Notes under the pieces: generated by a model
Seen by the model: the letters and a program-made list of their open reading frames with translations, nothing else
Told to the model about the DNA's origin: nothing
Database searches by the model: none
In this document: in pieces, positions 61,051 through 64,000 of the stretch
Layout of the letters: every line of letters begins with the position of its first letter
How positions within the stretch are numbered: position 1 is the first letter of the stretch
Assembly (NCBI RefSeq): GCF_020905295.1
Contig: NZ_JAJJMM010000001.1
Span: 5,952,001-6,016,000 of the forward strand
Origin: Flavobacterium piscisymbiosum
Lineage (GTDB): Bacteria > Bacteroidota > Bacteroidia > Flavobacteriales > Flavobacteriaceae
DNA length: 64,000 nucleotides
Reading direction: 5' to 3'
Program-made: the position numbers and the translations under genes

Positions 61051-61647
61051 TCAAGTCTTAGAATATTCTTTTTGTGGAGAATGAAAGAGCAAAAACAACA
61101 TCATATTATAATTATCTTTCAATTTTTCTTTCAAAATTTTAAAAGCTTTACTAATCTGTGCTTCAACAGTTTTAATGGATATTTCTAAATGTTCTGCAAT
61201 CTCAATATTGGTTAGTCCCTCCTTTTTACTTAGGATAAAAACTTTCTGGCACTTTGGAGGTAAATTTTGTATTTCTTTATTGATGATAGCCAACATACGT
61301 TCTATAGAACTTTCGTCTGTGGTTTCAACAACTTGTTGCAAAGAGTCTACATATTTCTGCTGTAATAGCATCATCGCCTTATTTTGCTGGTAAGTATTGA
61401 TGAATTCATTATAAACGGATTTATATAAAAAACTTTGAATAGAAAATTCAGCATTAAGTTTGATTCTGTTTTTCCATGTTTTTAAAAATACATTCTGAAC
61501 AATATCCTGGGCCATCGAATGATCGTTAACCAATGTTAGTGCATATGCGTTCAATTTTCTATGAAATTTATTCAATAGAAACTTATAAGCTTTCTCATCC
61601 CCATTTTTGAGGCTTTCCATTAAAATTATATTATCCTCGAAATCCAT
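61051..61647 (-). CDS. ECF RNA polymerase sigma factor
   Basis: 198 residues. Region 2 has MAQDIVQNVFLKTWKNR and region 4 has LPPKCQKVFILSKKEGLTNI with EIAEHLEISIKTVEAQISKA. It belongs to the FecI-like group common in Bacteroidota, activated via FecR and a SusC transducer. Divergent from fecR. A longer than usual C-terminus (NYNMMLFLLFHSPQ) is seen. Confidence 0.95.
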   Translation of the reverse strand: MDFEDNIILMESLKNGDEKAYKFLLNKFHRKLNAYALTLVNDHSMAQDIVQNVFLKTWKNRIKLNAEFSIQSFLYKSVYNEFINTYQQNKAMMLLQQKYVDSLQQVVETTDESSIERMLAIINKEIQNLPPKCQKVFILSKKEGLTNIEIAEHLEISIKTVEAQISKAFKILKEKLKDNYNMMLFLLFHSPQKEYSKT

Positions 61648-61710
61648 AAAAAGTATTTATTCGGCAAAATAAAGAAAAAAAATATACGAATATGAAAAAT
61701 ATTTTAATAA

Positions 61711-61740
61711 AAAATTAGGGTATTGTAATTCTGTCTTGTA
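61711..61740 (+). promoter_or_regulatory. Probable ECF-sigma promoter of fecR
   Basis: AAAATTAGGGTATTGTAATT then CTGTCTTGTA, 24 bases before the fecR ATG; shares 23 of 30 positions with the block before the GH115 gene. Confidence 0.6.
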
Positions 61741-61764
61741 ATACATAAAAAAGCACCCCAGAAA

Positions 61765-62928
61765 ATGGCTCCTAAAGAAATAGAAATTATAATCGTTAAA
61801 TATTTTTCACAGTCCGCAAACATGGACGATTTGGATATATTAAACAAATGGATAGAAGATCCGGAAAATCAATTGATATTTCAGGAATATGTTAAAACGC
61901 ACTTTGCTATAACTTTAGCCATGAATGAGCCCGATATTAAAACTGTGAGAAAAGCGCTTCTTAAGGAAATCAGAAGAGAAAAGAAAAAATCGAAAAAATA
62001 CAATCTTCGCTCTTTCATGAAGTATGCTGCAATCGCAATCTTGTTTTTAGGAATAGGTGCTGTATTGCAAAAAAACATCTTTGATAACAATACAAAAGAA
62101 ATAATTGTCCCTAAAAAAGATGAAATTACGCTGAAACTGGGAAATGGAAATATTAAAGTTATTGCTGCTGACGGAACTTCGAAAGTTTATGACGCAAATG
62201 GAAAAGTAGTTGGCGAGCAAAAAGGTAAAGAACTAGTTTACGCAAATGATCCAAATGCGACCAAATTAGTATACAACACATTAAGTATCCCAAATGGAAA
62301 GCGTTTTAATATTACGCTTTCAGATGGGACCGTGGTATATTTGAATGCAGGAAGTTCTATGACTTATCCGGTGCAGTTTATAAAAGATAAAACCCGCAAA
62401 ATCTTCCTTACAGGAGAAGCTTTCTTTGAAGTTGCTCACGATAAAAAACATGCATTTATAGTAAATGCAAACAAACTAGATGTACAGGTTTATGGTACTA
62501 AATTCAATGTCAGCAATTATCAGGAAGATGACGCTACTGATGTCGTCCTTCTTGAAGGTTCTGTAAGCATGACAGAATCGGGATTAACCGGAAAAAGTAA
62601 AAAGGAAGTTTTCCTGTCTCCAGGTTATAAAGGAACTTTCACCAAAGGTGATAAAACAATATCCAACGAAAAGGTCAACACATCTTTATATACATCCTGG
62701 ATGAGCGGAAATCTTGTTTTTAGACAGGAATCTTTTGAAAATATAATTAAAAAACTAGAACGCCACTACAATGTCATTATCATCAATAATAATAAAAACC
62801 TGGCACATGAAACTTTTAATGCCACTATAGAAACTGACCACGAAAGTATAGTACAAGTATTCAATTACTTTAAAAAGGTGTATCAGATTGATTATAGCGT
62901 AGTAGAAAATAAAATAATAATCCACTAA
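61765..62928 (+). CDS. FecR-family anti-sigma factor
   Basis: 387 residues. The cytoplasmic N-terminus (about 1-87) holds the sigma-binding part; a helix at about 88-103 (YAAIAILFLGIGAVL) crosses the inner membrane; the periplasmic FecR domain has LSDGTVVYLNAGSSMTYPVQ and EAFFEVAHDKKHAFIV, then the C-terminal DUF4974-type segment (FENIIKKLERHYNVIIINNN). It holds the sigma factor until the SusC transducer signals. Confidence 0.95.
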   Translation: MAPKEIEIIIVKYFSQSANMDDLDILNKWIEDPENQLIFQEYVKTHFAITLAMNEPDIKTVRKALLKEIRREKKKSKKYNLRSFMKYAAIAILFLGIGAVLQKNIFDNNTKEIIVPKKDEITLKLGNGNIKVIAADGTSKVYDANGKVVGEQKGKELVYANDPNATKLVYNTLSIPNGKRFNITLSDGTVVYLNAGSSMTYPVQFIKDKTRKIFLTGEAFFEVAHDKKHAFIVNANKLDVQVYGTKFNVSNYQEDDATDVVLLEGSVSMTESGLTGKSKKEVFLSPGYKGTFTKGDKTISNEKVNTSLYTSWMSGNLVFRQESFENIIKKLERHYNVIIINNNKNLAHETFNATIETDHESIVQVFNYFKKVYQIDYSVVENKIIIH

Positions 62929-63103
62929 AAATTAAAACAATGCCTATGAATTAGAGTTCCACGCAAAAACTTAGTACTAACTATCACTTATTACCTCTCC
63001 AAATCATCTGGATAAAAAAAATCGGAAAATGCGCTAACATTTCCCGACTTAGGTAAAGTGATCAAACCGCAAAAGATTAATCACTAATTAACATTCCAAA
63101 ATT

Positions 63104-64000
63104 ATGAAAAAACCACCAAAGTCCAATGGATTATTTCCTGCGTGCTTAAAATTTGATTTAAAAATGAAGTTATCACTATTATTTTTTGTCACCGCAAGTT
63201 TTGTTATGCAAGCCAGCGTATCATATTCTCAAAAAACCAAAATCTCCTTAAATAAAGAAAGTGTTACTGTAAAAGAAGTTATCGATGAAATCGAGACTAC
63301 TACAGAATTCAAATTCCTATTTAACACAAAGGCCGTAGATTTAAACAGAAGGGTTTCCCTGAACGTTAAAAAAGTACCTGTTAATGTTATTCTGGACATG
63401 CTTTTTAAAGGAACAGACACTTCATATGAAATTGACGACCGAAAAATACTACTGACCAAAACCAAAGCAAGTAAAGTAATTATGACCGAGGCACCAAGTC
63501 TTCTCGATCTGGCGCCTAAGCCAATAAAAGGTGTAATTACAGATTCTAAAGGACAGCCATTACCAAGTGCCAATGTTGTTGAAAAAGGAACTAAAAATGG
63601 AGTTACAACCGATTTTGATGGAAAATTTGCCCTTACAGTTTCAGATGAAAACGCTATACTAGTAATTTCATTCATTGGTTTTGACTCTAAGGAAGTTGCT
63701 CTTAAAGGACAAAGTCTTATCAATGTAACCCTGACAGAAAGTGCAGCAGGCCTAAATGAAGTTGTAGTTGTGGGATACGGGACTCAAAAGAAACGTGATA
63801 TAACAGGGTCTGTATCTTCTATTAATAAAAATGCTATAAAAGATTTAGTACTTACCTCTACAGAACAGGCTTTAAAAGGACAAGCTGCGGGAGTACAAAT
63901 GACACAGTCTTCATCCGCTCCCGGTGGAGGTGCATCGGTAAGAATTCGTGGAGGAAACTCCATTAGTGCAGGAAACGAACCCTTGTATGTAATTGATGGT
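63104..64000 (+). CDS. SusC-family TonB-dependent transducer, 3' end missing
   Basis: 299 codons visible, open to the right edge. After a signal region (MKLSLLFFVTASFVMQASVS, residues 21-40) comes an STN domain (KISLNKESVTVKEVIDEIET), a carboxypeptidase D-like domain (IKGVITDSKGQPLPSANVVE), the TonB-box-like VVVGYGTQKKRDITG and the start of the plug (ALKGQAAGVQM). The STN domain marks it as a transducer that contacts FecR. It would import a glycan, possibly linked to the GH115 product; a SusD gene is expected beyond the window. Confidence 0.95.
   Translation, partial: MKKPPKSNGLFPACLKFDLKMKLSLLFFVTASFVMQASVSYSQKTKISLNKESVTVKEVIDEIETTTEFKFLFNTKAVDLNRRVSLNVKKVPVNVILDMLFKGTDTSYEIDDRKILLTKTKASKVIMTEAPSLLDLAPKPIKGVITDSKGQPLPSANVVEKGTKNGVTTDFDGKFALTVSDENAILVISFIGFDSKEVALKGQSLINVTLTESAAGLNEVVVVGYGTQKKRDITGSVSSINKNAIKDLVLTSTEQALKGQAAGVQMTQSSSAPGGGASVRIRGGNSISAGNEPLYVIDG

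Noticed and set aside
1..64000. Insertion sequences, CRISPR arrays, tRNA or rRNA genes
   Set aside because: None could be recognised apart from the tmRNA.

Overview
The window is from a Bacteroidota bacterium, most likely Flavobacterium. The DNA is AT-rich, promoters carry the TAnnTTTG -7 element typical of this phylum, the tmRNA tag reads GENNYALAA, and the right flank has an ECF sigma/FecR/SusC signalling set. All family names come from reading the sequence; no database search was run.

Layout. (1) 1-893: 3' part of a serine hydrolase gene and the tmRNA promoter. (2) 894-1287: tmRNA (ssrA). (3) About 1268-54726: a complete-looking prophage of about 53.4 kb, siphovirus type, integrated into the 3' end of ssrA and bounded by a 26-bp direct repeat. 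(4) 54727-64000: host chromosome with a decayed gene, an AraC regulator plus CocE/NonD-type hydrolase, a GH115-type glycoside hydrolase, and a divergent ECF sigma / FecR anti-sigma / SusC receptor locus.

Prophage. The left end has the integrase and an acyltransferase moron with its own promoter. Leftward late genes follow: host receptor/lysis block (3908-7760), tail and head genes (8188-22162), portal and terminases (22305-26443). A central accessory region (26594-35682) carries rightward and leftward cargo: a tandem paralogue pair, an SRAP protein, three membrane proteins that look like defence or exclusion factors, an ASCH protein and a host pseudogene. A leftward early operon (35853-51831) encodes a beta clamp, PcfJ/PcfK-like proteins, a helicase-methyltransferase fusion, a RuvC-like nuclease, a loader ATPase, an initiator with iterons inside its gene, a helicase, a metallo-beta-lactamase nuclease, RecT and an SbcC-like ATPase. 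The right end has the S24-type repressor, two secreted cargo proteins and a small protein that resembles the N-terminus of the phage's own tape measure protein.

Regulation can be partly read from the sequence. A palindrome (TTTAGAATCATTCTAAA) recurs at the -33 region of two late promoters, at the repressor start and over a right-end promoter. A different 15-mer (TAACATATwATGCAA) sits 18 bp before the -7 element of two terminase-region promoters. The early leftward promoter has a perfect 20-bp palindrome over it. Outside the prophage, a 9-bp direct repeat with 21-bp period lies between araC and the hydrolase gene, and a shared 30-bp promoter-like block precedes both the GH115 gene and fecR.
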